Positions 43,053 through 52,231 of a stretch of DNA of 64,000 bases are shown one piece after another. Position numbers and translations under genes: made by a program. The stretch comes from an uncultured Pelagibacteraceae bacterium (GTDB taxonomy: Bacteria > Pseudomonadota > Alphaproteobacteria > Pelagibacterales > AG-422-B15), in contig CACNSH010000002.1 in assembly GCA_902622985.1 (NCBI GenBank), forward strand, positions 232,962 through 296,961, read 5' to 3'. The notes under the pieces are model-generated. The model saw only the letters and a program-made list of their open reading frames with translations, made no database searches and had not been told where the DNA came from. The first letter of the stretch is position 1. Every line of letters begins with the position of its first letter.

Positions 43053-44828
43053 TCAAAGAGAGGTATTAATGAGCATGTTTTCATTAGGTATGTATCTTGC
43101 CTTTATGTCCAAAATAGGACTTACTCTATCAATAATTTGTCTTGAAACTCTGGCCGCATTCCACCCAGCATCACTCCAGTTCCACGTATTATATGGTTCC
43201 CCGTATTCTCTATTTATTCCTTTAGGGTCGTCTAATGAAATAAGAACTACATACTTTGGCTTGTGTATGGGCAGTACCGATATAAAAGTAGTTAGCTTTT
43301 CTCTTGTGTAGGATTTTTTGTCTATCTTGTGAGATGTGCCTGTCTTACCTCCAACCAAATATTTGAACTTACCATCTTCTGTGTATGCTTTATCAGCATC
43401 CTTGTTAAAGGCTTCTTTGGCAGTCCCTTTTGCAACAACTTGGCTTAATAGGTAACGCATAATTTCACTAGTCTCTTCTGAAAAAATCTGATTTTCATAT
43501 CGTTTATCATCTCCCAATTTTGTAAGAGATGGCTTAATTAAATATCCTCCATTTACTACAGCTGAAGTAGCTACAGCCAAATGCAATGGTGATATTGAAA
43601 GGCCATAACCGTAAGAGATTGACTCTGTATTAACTGTTCTCCATGGGTCAGGAACAATTGGAATTGCTTTTTCTGGTATTCCAATATTTACTTGACGGAG
43701 CAATCCAAGTTGAGACAAATATTCTTGCTGTAATTCTTTACCAATATCTCTAATCATTTTTATCGTTCCAATATTTGATGACTCAACAAATATTTCTTCA
43801 ACAGAACACATTTTTATCTTACAAGGCCTGTGAACATCCTCTACACGGTGCTTTCCAATATAAATGTGATTTTCAATCTCGTACTTTGTATTTGGCTGAA
43901 AGATTTTTTCCTCAATTCCAATGGCTGCAGTAAATATTTTCATCACTGAACCAAACTCATATACGCCTAATGTGTTTTTGTTGAACTTATCATTCTCATT
44001 CGTATTTTTAGTATTGGGATCAAAATCTGGAAGTGATGTCATGGCAAGAATTTCTCCATTATTGACATTCATTATGAGCCCTGAGCCACCAGTTGCTTTA
44101 TATAATTTCATAGCAGCTAATATTTCATCACGAACAATGTGTTGTATTCTTGTATCTAAAGATAATATCAAATCATTATTTTCTTCATTTTGAAGAAGCT
44201 TATTAAAAGATTTTTCTAGTCCAGATATGCCTGTATTATCAATATCAACTTTACCAACTAAATGGCTAAAAAGTTCACTGTGAAGATATTTTCTTTTATA
44301 AGCATCTCTGAATTCAATTCCAGTCTCACCTAAATCTATATACTTTTGTAATTCTAAGGGTTCAACATTTCGATCAAGCCAGAAGAATTTTTTTTCAGAT
44401 ACCAGTTTATCAAGATCAGTTGCGGAAAACCTATTATTTATTGCTGAGACTTTATTAATAAATTTTTTCTTATCGTATACAGCTTTTGGATTTACAGATA
44501 TATGGGATGTTAATAAATTAGCTGTAAGAGAGGTATTATTTCTATCTAAAATATTTCCCCTTTTTGTCTCAACATTCTCAACAAAATAATTTCCCTTTTC
44601 AGTATAAAGTAAATTAATTTCTATCATCTTGATTGTTACTGCCAAAAATAAACTGCTAAAAACAATCGCTGACAATATTAAACGATTATTTATTTTAAGG
44701 GCAAAATTATTCTTTAAAGATTTTAATCTTTCAAAAGCAAATTTTTCTTTATTGTATCTGTGTGTAAATGAAAAACTTTTTTGATAAATATCAATTTTCT
44801 TTCGGCCAGTATTCCGCTTTTTTTTCAC
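43053..44828 (-). CDS. ftsI: Septal transpeptidase FtsI (PBP3)
   Basis: FtsI cross-links septal peptidoglycan with FtsW. The 591-aa class B PBP has a basic cytoplasmic N-terminus of about 48 residues, one membrane segment (about 50-68), the dimerisation domain with ETKRGNILDRN, and the transpeptidase domain with S294-V-M-K297, S350-S-N352 and K495-T-G-T498. It is separated from ftsL by 5 nt and from murE by 3 nt. Confidence 0.96.
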   Translation of the reverse strand: MKKKRNTGRKKIDIYQKSFSFTHRYNKEKFAFERLKSLKNNFALKINNRLILSAIVFSSLFLAVTIKMIEINLLYTEKGNYFVENVETKRGNILDRNNTSLTANLLTSHISVNPKAVYDKKKFINKVSAINNRFSATDLDKLVSEKKFFWLDRNVEPLELQKYIDLGETGIEFRDAYKRKYLHSELFSHLVGKVDIDNTGISGLEKSFNKLLQNEENNDLILSLDTRIQHIVRDEILAAMKLYKATGGSGLIMNVNNGEILAMTSLPDFDPNTKNTNENDKFNKNTLGVYEFGSVMKIFTAAIGIEEKIFQPNTKYEIENHIYIGKHRVEDVHRPCKIKMCSVEEIFVESSNIGTIKMIRDIGKELQQEYLSQLGLLRQVNIGIPEKAIPIVPDPWRTVNTESISYGYGLSISPLHLAVATSAVVNGGYLIKPSLTKLGDDKRYENQIFSEETSEIMRYLLSQVVAKGTAKEAFNKDADKAYTEDGKFKYLVGGKTGTSHKIDKKSYTREKLTTFISVLPIHKPKYVVLISLDDPKGINREYGEPYNTWNWSDAGWNAARVSRQIIDRVSPILDIKARYIPNENMLINTSL

Positions 44829-44833
44829 GGAAT

Positions 44834-45178
44834 TTACCTTGCCAAATTTTGATTAATTGTTGATGTATTATAAACTTCAATGACATCATTAAATAATACA
44901 TTATTTTCTTCAATATCTTCATTATTTAATACAACAAAATACTTTTCGTAATCATTAGTAATAATCATTTCTGAAATCTTTTTAATATTCATTGGCGAAA
45001 CCAAATGGTCCCATTCAATTTTATAAAGCTCATTTATCTTTTGTTCATCTCGAAGTGTTAATTCAAGTTCATTAATATACTTTTGTTTTTCGGCTGAAAT
45101 GTTTTTTATAACCATAATTGCAAGTAATCCGGTTAACAAAACAGCAACCGACAATATTTTAAAGAAAGCACTTATCAT
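44834..45178 (-). CDS. ftsL: Cell division protein FtsL
   Basis: FtsL is a small bitopic divisome protein. The 114-aa product has a membrane segment at about residues 5-25 and a following coiled coil (KQKYINELELTLRDEQKINEL), with WDHLVSPMNIKKISE matching the conserved end of the family. Primary sequence is poorly conserved; the position between rsmH and ftsI is strong support. It overlaps rsmH by 4 nt. Confidence 0.88.
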   Translation of the reverse strand: MISAFFKILSVAVLLTGLLAIMVIKNISAEKQKYINELELTLRDEQKINELYKIEWDHLVSPMNIKKISEMIITNDYEKYFVVLNNEDIEENNVLFNDVIEVYNTSTINQNLAR

Positions 45179-46095
45179 AATTCAAATCCTAACTCAGATA
45201 TCGGAATATAATTAAAGTTTGATCGCTCACGCTTAATGACTCTAAGCTTTGCTGAACGAGATCTTGGATTACTGAGTATTTCCTTGGAAGTTGGTTTTAT
45301 TAATTTGGTCTTTTTATTTCTTAAACAAACTTTATTTGTAAAATTCTTTACCAGCCTATCCTCAATTGAATGAAATGTGACCACGCATATCTTTCCATTT
45401 GCTATTAGTAAATTAAAAGCTTGGTTGAGACCAGCATGAAGCTCTTGTATTTCATTATTAATAAAAATTCTAATAGCCTGGAATGTTTTCGTTGCAGGAT
45501 GTTTTTTGTAATATTTTGAAGGAAATGATTTTTTAATTATTTCTGCAAGCTCGATCGTACTCTCAATTTTTTTTTGAGTTCTGTGCTTCTCTATATTTCT
45601 TGCAATTTTTCTTGAATTTCTCTCGTCTCCGTAATGATAGATGATATCAGCAAGCTCATCTTTGTCCTTCTTATTTATTAAGTCTGAAGCTGTTTGGCCA
45701 TCCTGACTCATTCTCATATCTAAGGGGCCATCTTGCATGAATGAAAACCCTCTATTTGCATCATCTAGTTGCATTGATGAAACTCCTATATCAAATACGA
45801 AACCGTTAATTTCTTTTTCTTTTGTTTCTTTGGAAATTTTATCAATCTGACTAAATTTAGAATGTACAAAAGAAAACCGACTGCCGTACTTTTTTTTAAA
45901 TCTTTCAGCTTGTTTTTTGACTGTTGGATCTCTGTCGATTGCAATGACTTTGCATTCACAGCTTTGAAGGATTCTCTCTGTATACCCTCCATATCCAAAT
46001 GTTGCATCGATGTATGTTTCATTATCTTTTGGCCCTAATTGTTCAATAACCTCTTCAATAAGAACTGGCCTGTGGCCAAGTTCTTTATTTGTCAT
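45175..46095 (-). CDS. rsmH: 16S rRNA m4C1402 methyltransferase RsmH (MraW)
   Basis: RsmH methylates N4 of C1402 in 16S rRNA. The 306-aa protein has [13 protein letters not shown], the SAM motif [33 protein letters not shown] and [15 protein letters not shown], then the C-terminal [11 protein letters not shown]. Normally it follows mraZ directly; here ftsZ lies in between and its TGA overlaps the rsmH ATG as ATGA. Confidence 0.96.
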   Translation of the reverse strand: MTNKELGHRPVLIEEVIEQLGPKDNETYIDATFGYGGYTERILQSCECKVIAIDRDPTVKKQAERFKKKYGSRFSFVHSKFSQIDKISKETKEKEINGFVFDIGVSSMQLDDANRGFSFMQDGPLDMRMSQDGQTASDLINKKDKDELADIIYHYGDERNSRKIARNIEKHRTQKKIESTIELAEIIKKSFPSKYYKKHPATKTFQAIRIFINNEIQELHAGLNQAFNLLIANGKICVVTFHSIEDRLVKNFTNKVCLRNKKTKLIKPTSKEILSNPRSRSAKLRVIKRERSNFNYIPISELGFEL

Positions 46096-47663
46096 TTACT
46101 CTGTCTTCTCAAGAAAGATGGAATTTCAAGTAAATCTTGATCTGTTTCTAATTCTTCATCGGCTTCAATCGAATTATGTGTTTCATCCAGTTGATGCACG
46201 TTTTGGTCACTAAATAAGTCAGGTGAATCACTATCTGAATTTTCCCTATTTGCATGTATTAAATCCATAATGCTTTGAGAAGATTCTGCCTGCTCCATTG
46301 CCGCCTCTTCGATTGGCTCTGGATCAACTTCAGGCTCAGCAATCATTTCTGGTTCTGAAACTGGCTCTGATTCCATTTCTGGCTCAGCAATTACCTCTTC
46401 TTCAGTAACTTCCATTTCTGGCTCTTCTATTGGCTCTGGATCAACTTCAGACTCAGCAATCATTTCCGATTCAGAAGTTTCCTCTTCAATAATTGTTGTT
46501 TCATCATTTATTGAGCCTAAGTCTTTTTCATCTGAGCCATCCATGTACATATATGGATCAGAATTTTTGTTGATTTCATCTTCTTGATGAGCTGAAGCAT
46601 GAATAGATCCTGTTCCATTCACTTGAGCTGCTGGAATTGATGAAACTGTTGAACTATTATTTACTTGTAAATCAATTATTCTCTTTGATGGCTTGTCATG
46701 AGATTCTAACCCAGTTGCAACAACAGAAACTCTAGCTTTACCCTCAAGATTTTCGTCAAAGATTGATCCAACAATTACATCTGCATCAGGGTGAACTTGT
46801 TCTCTTATCTCATTTGTAATTTTATCAACCTCATGCAATGTTAAGTCAGTTCCACCAGTTATGTTGATCAATAATCCTTTGGCTCCATCCAAAGAGTAGT
46901 CATCAAGCAGTGGATTTGTAACTGCATTGTGAGCACATTCTATTGCTCTATTGTCGCCAGACGCTTCACCTGTGCCCATCATTGCGCGTCCCATATTATT
47001 CATGATTGTCTTTACATCAGCAAAGTCTAAGTTGATTAATCCCGGTACAACCATCAAATCGGTAATACTTCTTACTCCTGCATGTAATACATCATCCGCC
47101 ATTGAAAATGCATCGGCAAATGTTGTTTTCTCATCAGCAACTTTAAATAAATTTTGGTTTGGAATAACAATTGTTGTATCTACTAAATGTTCTAACTCTT
47201 TTAGCCCTTGCTCAGCAATTCTCATTCTTCCAGCACCTTCGAATTGAAATGGTTTAGTAACAACTGCTACAGTAAGTATACCCAATTCTCTAGCAACACG
47301 CGCTATCACTGGAGCAGCGCCTGTACCAGTACCGCCACCCATACCAGCGGTAATGAAAAGCATGTTTGTACCTTCGAGTCTCTCCATTATTTCGTGTTTA
47401 GTTTCATCGGCTGAGGATTTACCGATATCAGGATGAGAACCAGCTCCCAATCCCTTAGTAACCTGAACACCTAATTGCATTTTTGAGTCACTTAATGATT
47501 TAGACAGAGCTTGTGCATCTGTATTGGCTGCAACAAATTCAACTCCCGATAATCCGGATTGAATCATATTGTTAATTGCATTACCGCCTGCACCGCCGAC
47601 TCCAAATACTGTTATCTTTGGCTTAAGCTCTTTTAGTTCTGGAACACTTAAATTTAAAACCAT
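46092..47663 (-). CDS. ftsZ: Cell division GTPase FtsZ, at an unusual position in the dcw cluster
   Basis: FtsZ forms the cytokinetic ring. The 523-aa protein has [13 protein letters not shown] at 21-33, the tubulin signature [11 protein letters not shown] at about 109-119, and NTDAQAL and LINITGG elements. A long acidic linker (about 330-505) contains Glu/Pro-rich repeats, and the C-terminal peptide IPSFLRRQ fits binding to FtsA. A good ribosome binding site (AGGAGG-like, 7 nt) precedes ATG 47663. It sits between mraZ (25-nt gap) and rsmH (ATGA overlap) instead of after ftsA. Confidence 0.97.
   Translation of the reverse strand: MVLNLSVPELKELKPKITVFGVGGAGGNAINNMIQSGLSGVEFVAANTDAQALSKSLSDSKMQLGVQVTKGLGAGSHPDIGKSSADETKHEIMERLEGTNMLFITAGMGGGTGTGAAPVIARVARELGILTVAVVTKPFQFEGAGRMRIAEQGLKELEHLVDTTIVIPNQNLFKVADEKTTFADAFSMADDVLHAGVRSITDLMVVPGLINLDFADVKTIMNNMGRAMMGTGEASGDNRAIECAHNAVTNPLLDDYSLDGAKGLLINITGGTDLTLHEVDKITNEIREQVHPDADVIVGSIFDENLEGKARVSVVATGLESHDKPSKRIIDLQVNNSSTVSSIPAAQVNGTGSIHASAHQEDEINKNSDPYMYMDGSDEKDLGSINDETTIIEEETSESEMIAESEVDPEPIEEPEMEVTEEEVIAEPEMESEPVSEPEMIAEPEVDPEPIEEAAMEQAESSQSIMDLIHANRENSDSDSPDLFSDQNVHQLDETHNSIEADEELETDQDLLEIPSFLRRQSK
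46305..46466 (-). repeat. Near-identical 45-bp direct repeat inside the ftsZ linker
   Basis: Positions 46305-46349 and 46422-46466 match at 43 of 45 bases, 117 bp (39 codons) apart, in the same reading frame. Both encode acidic segments with [12 protein letters not shown] or [12 protein letters not shown]. The repeat lies in the disordered linker of FtsZ and looks like a recent in-frame duplication or a repeat kept uniform by recombination. Confidence 0.8.
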
Positions 47664-47688
47664 GAAATTATCCTCCTATTTTCATTAG

Positions 47689-48141
47689 TTATTCATTTTT
47701 CCATTTGAGATTTGCTAAATTATTTTTTGCATTATCACTTTTTTCTTTTTTGAAAGAATCATACGTATCAGGATTCCACATTTGGAATGTTTCACCCATA
47801 CCTACGAAAGAAACTTGGTCAATAATACCTGCAATAGAGATTAGTCCATCGGGTATGATGACTCTGCCTTCTTGATCAAAATGAATTTGATGGCTGTCAG
47901 CAAAAATAGAAGTTGAAAAGGTATTTCTTTCCTCACTGAAGGGACCGGATGCTTCTATCGCATCACTGATCTTTTGCATTCTATTAGCAGTACATCCTTC
48001 AATTGACTTCAGAGTCGGTGAAGGATAACAAATCATGCCCTTCAGTCCGTTTTGTTCTAAGACACTTCTAAAAGAAGACGGAACAGAAACACGACCTTTT
48101 TTGTCAATGCGATTGATGTATGTAGATAGAAACAATGCCAT
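47689..48141 (-). CDS. mraZ: Transcriptional regulator MraZ
   Basis: MraZ is a ring-forming regulator of its own dcw operon. With the start at 48141 the protein is 150 aa, begins MALFLSTYINRIDKKGRVSV, and has the two AbrB-like half-sites IDKKGRVSVPSSFR and DQEGRVIIP. A longer reading to a TTG at 48177 adds residues foreign to the family, so I reject it. No clear ribosome binding site precedes the ATG. Five TGGG repeats about 50 nt upstream are a likely autoregulatory operator. Confidence 0.94.
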   Translation of the reverse strand: MALFLSTYINRIDKKGRVSVPSSFRSVLEQNGLKGMICYPSPTLKSIEGCTANRMQKISDAIEASGPFSEERNTFSTSIFADSHQIHFDQEGRVIIPDGLISIAGIIDQVSFVGMGETFQMWNPDTYDSFKKEKSDNAKNNLANLKWKNE

Positions 48142-48189
48142 TTTTAAAAAAAAGTTAGTTATTAAAATAATCAACAAAATTACCTCATT

Positions 48190-48234
48190 TGGGTTAAATT
48201 GGGATTACTTGGGATAGTATGGGATTATATGGGT
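48190..48234 (+). promoter_or_regulatory. Five TGGG direct repeats upstream of mraZ: probable MraZ operator
   Basis: TGGG occurs at 48190, 48200, 48210, 48220 and 48230, an exact 10-bp period, on the strand opposite to mraZ transcription. E. coli MraZ is known to bind TGGGN direct repeats with 5-nt spacers, which is the same 10-bp period. The array ends 49 bp before the mraZ ATG. A TATAAT at 48292-48287 on the minus strand may be the -10 box of the promoter it controls, though no good -35 was seen. Confidence 0.8.
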
Positions 48235-48337
48235 AATGTCTATACCTATTTATGATATTTCTTTTATAATCAATTATTTAACTAATATTATACATTAGCC
48301 TTTATTTATAAACTATTGAAAATAAATGAGAAATTTT

Positions 48338-48694
48338 GCCAGATAATTTATAAGCCGGGTTCTGTGATTTTTTTACAAAAAACCGATAACTATTCATCTA
48401 GCTCAATTGTTACCAATTGAGTCGTGCGATCAACCCGGTTACAGCCAAGACAAGCCAATGTAACCCTATTTGATCTTGCTCCCAGTGGGGTTTACCATGC
48501 CTTTTTTGTTACCAAAAAAGCGGTGAGCTCTTACCTCACCTTTTCACCCTTACCCTTAAAATTTCAATTAGGGCGGTCTATTTTCTGCGGCACTTTCCCT
48601 AGAGTTGCCTCCGCCGGGTATTACCCGGCACTGTTGCCTTGTGGAGCCCGGACTTTCCTCTTGATCAAGCCAAGCAGTTATCCAATTATCTGGC
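48338..48694 (-). ncRNA. rnpB: RNase P RNA component
   Basis: RNase P RNA cleaves the 5' leader of pre-tRNAs. On the minus strand the conserved GAGGAAAGTCCGGGCTC lies near the 5' end (about 48663-48645) and ACAGAACCCGGCTTATAA near the 3' end. The ends pair as helix P1 (GCCAGATAATT with AATTATCTGGC), which sets the limits and gives 357 nt, consistent with a compact type A RNA. It lies between the amidase gene and mraZ on the same strand. Confidence 0.95.
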
Positions 48695-48700
48695 TGAAAG

Positions 48701-48729
48701 GGTTTATCCTCTTAAAAGATATTGGTCAA
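48701..48729 (-). promoter_or_regulatory. Likely rnpB promoter
   Basis: On the minus strand TTGACC (48729-48724) and TAAACC (48706-48701) are separated by 17 bp, and the predicted first base of the RNase P RNA follows 6 bp later at 48694. The -35 is good, the -10 is poor. The -35 overlaps the stop codon of the upstream amidase gene, which shows how tight the packing is. Confidence 0.5.
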
Positions 48730-49442
48730 GCCTCTCTTTGAAGAGATATAAGTTCTCTCAGATATCCCAACAATTTGCGCTTAACAGTAAAATCCTCTAA
48801 CTCTTCGGGGCAATAGTGACTTTCAAAAGCGTAAATAACTTGAAGTGTTTCTTTATCCATTAAACTCGATAAAGTAATTTTATAGCCAAAATCTCTTAGT
48901 AATTGTTGTAAAGATTTAATCTCTGAAGCTCTAAGCGGCGTTTTAGAATTATTTTTCTTTGGTAAAATTACTAAGCCTTTTGCAGCCAACTTATGCCAAG
49001 GGAATAAATATCCCGGATCTATCTTTCGCAGCGGAGCAATATCTGAGTGGCCCAAAATATTACTTTTTTTTATTTTGTACTTTATCTGTAGACTTTCGAT
49101 TAATGATATAAGTGATTTTATCTGAGATAATTTGAATTTGTGATATCCAAATTCTTTACCTTTATTTTGTAACTCTATGCCTATAGACTTTGAATTTAAA
49201 TTTCTATCTTTTTTCCAATAAGATATTCCAGCGTGCCAGGCAATATCTTTATCATTTACGAGTTGGGTAATTTTTCCTCTTTCATTAACAAAATAATGCG
49301 AGCTCACTTTATGTTTTTTTGATCTAAGTCTTTTAATTGACTCCTGCGCTGTTTTCATTCCTGTATAATGTATGATTATATATTTAATATTTCTTCTTTT
49401 TACTTGTTCAAAATTTGGGGATTTTAGATATTCAATTTTCAT
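48726..49442 (-). CDS. N-acetylmuramoyl-L-alanine amidase (AmiD-like)
   Basis: This zinc amidase of the Amidase_2 family cleaves the MurNAc-L-Ala bond, in peptidoglycan recycling or remodelling. The 238-aa protein has IIIHYTGM with the first zinc His, SSHYFVNERG, DIAWHAGISYW, SIGIELQNKG, and ILGHSDIAPLRKIDPG with the second His. A peptidoglycan-binding (PGB_1-like) helical domain lies at about 165-230. No signal peptide is seen, so it may act in the cytosol like AmpD or be exported another way. It overlaps the EamA transporter gene by 4 nt. Confidence 0.88.
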   Translation of the reverse strand: MKIEYLKSPNFEQVKRRNIKYIIIHYTGMKTAQESIKRLRSKKHKVSSHYFVNERGKITQLVNDKDIAWHAGISYWKKDRNLNSKSIGIELQNKGKEFGYHKFKLSQIKSLISLIESLQIKYKIKKSNILGHSDIAPLRKIDPGYLFPWHKLAAKGLVILPKKNNSKTPLRASEIKSLQQLLRDFGYKITLSSLMDKETLQVIYAFESHYCPEELEDFTVKRKLLGYLRELISLQREA

Positions 49443-50338
49443 GGTGAACTTGATACCTTTTCCTCTTCTGGTTCTCTCATCATTACAATAGCAACTCCCG
49501 TGAATGACATGGTTGCACCAAAGATAATTTTAAATGTAAGCACTTCATTAAATCCCTCATAAAAAGAAAAATGAGAAATAATCAATGCATTTATTATCGC
49601 AAGTACCGGAGCAAGAAGGGTTAAAGGTGTAATTTTTGATAATTCATATTTTGTTATTAAGTAATAAAAACCTGCATGGCCGATAGCTGTTGCGGCAAAT
49701 GCAGTAAACAATATAGCTCCCCAGCCAATTATGGATGCATTTAAAATTAAGTCTAATTGATTTTCCTCAACTAGAAATGAAATCGTTGCCAAGAATAAAA
49801 AACTTATAAAAGCAATCCAAGCTTGTAGATCAAAAACTTTAACATCTTTTAACTTCTTCATAAAAAGAAGGCTGATAGCAATAGATAAGGCTGCTAATAA
49901 TGCATAATAAACGCCACCGAGATCAGAAAATATTGTAGGCTCAAATATCAAAATAATAACTCCACCAAATGCAAGTGCTATTCCAAGAATACGCCTCCAC
50001 TTAATCACCTCACCTAAAAATATAACGGATAATATAGTTGCAAATGGTACACCTAATTGAAGAACCACAGCAACAGAGGAAATAAATTGAGAATTATCGA
50101 GAGCAAGATAGAAAAACGCAAAATGAATGCCTCCTCCTAATATAGAAATAATTAAAATATTAATCATTTGGCCGCGATGAATTTTCAAAAAGGGTATGAG
50201 TAAAACTGCAATGATTAAAAATCTCATTGTCGTAAATAAAAATGGTGGAAATTCATTTACACCAATTTTTGCAGAAATAAATGCCAGTCCCCACGCTAGA
50301 TTAATGGATAGTACAATGAATATGTCTATTGTTCTCAA
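49439..50338 (-). CDS. EamA/DMT-family transporter
   Basis: The 299-aa protein has about ten membrane segments in two EamA repeats, with NLAWGLAFISAKIGVNEFP at the N-terminus and LLAALSIAISLLFMKKL beginning the second half. DMT permeases export metabolites or import small solutes; the substrate is not readable. Its stop overlaps the amidase start by 4 nt. It is divergent from mlaA over 94 nt. Confidence 0.88.
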   Translation of the reverse strand: MRTIDIFIVLSINLAWGLAFISAKIGVNEFPPFLFTTMRFLIIAVLLIPFLKIHRGQMINILIISILGGGIHFAFFYLALDNSQFISSVAVVLQLGVPFATILSVIFLGEVIKWRRILGIALAFGGVIILIFEPTIFSDLGGVYYALLAALSIAISLLFMKKLKDVKVFDLQAWIAFISFLFLATISFLVEENQLDLILNASIIGWGAILFTAFAATAIGHAGFYYLITKYELSKITPLTLLAPVLAIINALIISHFSFYEGFNEVLTFKIIFGATMSFTGVAIVMMREPEEEKVSSSP

Positions 50339-50432
50339 TACTGCCTCATTTCTGCATTATTTTCTATTTATAATACGATTACACTAAAATATTAATTTGA
50401 TTAGAAAATTCATATAGAATAGCATTATTTCA

Positions 50433-51254
50433 ATGAAATATAGAATATTAATAGTTTTATTTCTAAGTTCTGTTCTTGTGTTGCAAGGATGTGCTTCAAA
50501 AGAAGCCGCGGTGAACTATAACAATTCTGAAACTGAAATAGTTAGCGTTAATGACCCACTTGAAAAAGTAAATCGTGTGGTTTTTCAATTTAATATTATT
50601 TTTGATAAGCTTATCTTAAGGCCAATTGCTGTTACGTACAGAGCCATTGTTCCAGAATTTGTTCGAAACAGAGTTACATACTCATTAAATAATTTAGGTA
50701 TGCCAATTACAGCTGTGAATAATGTATTGCAAGGCGAGTTAAGAAAAGCCGGAGTATCAACATCTCGATTTATTATTAACTCAACTGTTGGAATACTCGG
50801 TTTCTTTGACCCAGCAGCAAGTATGGGTCTTGTATCTGAAAACGAAGACTTTGGACAGACTTTGAGTGTATGGGGTGTTGAGTCTGGTCCATACTTAGTT
50901 TTACCTTTCTTAGGACCTTCCACACCAAGAGACTTTGCAGGCATGCTATCAACATCACTATTGGATCCAATGTATCAAGTGGGAGGTGGGTCCGCTCCTG
51001 ACTCTCTAAGAACTTACAGAATGGGCACAGGCGCAGTTGATTTTAGATCTCAAAACATAGAAATTCTTGATGATCTACAAAATAATTCAATTGATTACTA
51101 TGCAGCAGTAAGAAGCTTTTATTCGCAAGGAAGAGAAAGTCAGGCCTCAAATAACTTAGAAAGCAATACGCTAAATCAAGAAAATGATATTTTTGATGAC
51201 TTAGATATCGATGAAAGTTATGTAGGACCAGATATTGAGATTATTTATGATTAA
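50433..51254 (+). CDS. mlaA: Outer membrane lipid asymmetry lipoprotein MlaA (VacJ)
   Basis: MlaA removes phospholipids from the outer leaflet and hands them to MlaC. The 273-aa protein has a lipobox LQGC (Cys at about 21), NDPLEKVNRVVFQFN, FINSTVGILGFFDPA, EDFGQTLSVWGV and GPYLVLPFLGPSTPRDF, all family hallmarks, plus an acidic C-terminal tail. It overlaps mlaC by 8 nt. MlaFED genes are not in this window. Confidence 0.94.
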   Translation: MKYRILIVLFLSSVLVLQGCASKEAAVNYNNSETEIVSVNDPLEKVNRVVFQFNIIFDKLILRPIAVTYRAIVPEFVRNRVTYSLNNLGMPITAVNNVLQGELRKAGVSTSRFIINSTVGILGFFDPAASMGLVSENEDFGQTLSVWGVESGPYLVLPFLGPSTPRDFAGMLSTSLLDPMYQVGGGSAPDSLRTYRMGTGAVDFRSQNIEILDDLQNNSIDYYAAVRSFYSQGRESQASNNLESNTLNQENDIFDDLDIDESYVGPDIEIIYD

Positions 51255-51846
51255 AATAAAAAATTATAGCTGGATTTTAATTTTGTTACTTTCTTTCGCA
51301 ACTTATGCCCAAAGCTCAGAGTTTGCTCAAGAAGAGGAGTTTGTTTCAAACTTTGCAGACCAAGCGATTGAGATTTTAAGTGACGAAGGTATTAGCGAAA
51401 ATGATAAAATGTCTCGTTTCACCGATGTTGTAATGAACGCAATTGACCTAAATTTAATTTCAAAATTCGTACTCTCTAAAACTTGGAAAAATTCAACAGA
51501 TGAACAAAAAGAAAGATATTTGATTGCATTTAAAGATTATTTTATCAACTCCTATGCAAATAAGCTTGATCAGTACTCTGGAGAGCAAGTTCAAATTGTT
51601 GGGTCTGAAGCTGCAGGAAAATACGTAATTATTGAAAGTAATATTATACGAGAAGGAACTGATACTTTAAAAATAAATTTAAAGTGGAGACTAATTAATA
51701 GAGACGGTGATATAAAAATAATTGATCTGAATATTGAAGGTATCAGTCTTGTAATTGCACAAAGAGAAGAGTTTCAGTCATTTCTAGCAAATAACGATAA
51801 TGATATAGAGAAATTAATCGATAAGATTATTACGGTTTCTAATTAA
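51247..51846 (+). CDS. mlaC: Periplasmic phospholipid-binding protein MlaC
   Basis: MlaC ferries phospholipids between MlaA and the inner membrane. With the ATG at 51247 the protein is 199 aa with a signal peptide (MIKIKNYSWILILLLSF, ending near TYAQSS), then FADQAIEILSD, LNLISKFVLSKTWKN and YLIAFKDYFINSYANKL, typical of the family. A TTG 12 nt upstream is open but would put extra residues before the signal. It overlaps mlaA by 8 nt. Confidence 0.92.
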   Translation: MIKIKNYSWILILLLSFATYAQSSEFAQEEEFVSNFADQAIEILSDEGISENDKMSRFTDVVMNAIDLNLISKFVLSKTWKNSTDEQKERYLIAFKDYFINSYANKLDQYSGEQVQIVGSEAAGKYVIIESNIIREGTDTLKINLKWRLINRDGDIKIIDLNIEGISLVIAQREEFQSFLANNDNDIEKLIDKIITVSN

Positions 51847-51857
51847 ATCTTTTTAAA

Positions 51858-52229
51858 TTATTTTGATGGCAAGCCACTTGGTTTCCAGCCAATAACAAAT
51901 CCGTCCTCAACATTGTAGAGATTTTGATAACCATTTGACTCTAATATTAAAGCGGCATGCATGGACCTTGCCCCTGACTTACAAATAAAGTAAATTTCCG
52001 AATTTTTTGAAATTCCATAAGAATTGAACTGATTTAAAAAATTAGTATTTTCATCACCATCTTCATTAATGAGAGTTAATTCTATATATTGAGCATCAAA
52101 AGAATCTTCATCCACTCTTCCAAATGTTTCCCATTCGTAAGGTGTGCGTACATCAACTAAATATGAATCTTTATTATCTTTAATTGTACTATAACAGTTT
52201 TCTGCTGATATATTTTTTATATTACTCAT
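51858..52229 (-). CDS. Single-domain rhodanese-like sulfurtransferase
   Basis: The 123-aa protein has YLVDVRTPYEWETFG, the active-site loop CKSGARS with C83, and LYNVEDGFVIGWKPSGLP. Rhodaneses move sulfane sulfur; the small single-domain form has many uses. It follows the DUF2805 gene by 2 nt, and its end is convergent with mlaC across 11 nt. Confidence 0.9.
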   Translation of the reverse strand: MSNIKNISAENCYSTIKDNKDSYLVDVRTPYEWETFGRVDEDSFDAQYIELTLINEDGDENTNFLNQFNSYGISKNSEIYFICKSGARSMHAALILESNGYQNLYNVEDGFVIGWKPSGLPSK

Positions 52230-52231
52230 TG

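Noticed and set aside
46305..46466. The linker repeats as a CRISPR-like or mobile repeat
   Set aside because: Only two copies, in frame inside ftsZ, with coding sequence between; no array structure is present anywhere in the window.
48142..48177. Longer MraZ starting at TTG 48177
   Set aside because: MraZ proteins begin just before FLSTY-type sequence, which matches ATG 48141.
48424..48741. A 105-codon plus-strand open frame
   Set aside because: It lies almost wholly on the complement of the RNase P RNA gene, whose conserved ends and P1 pairing are clear; the frame has no family resemblance.
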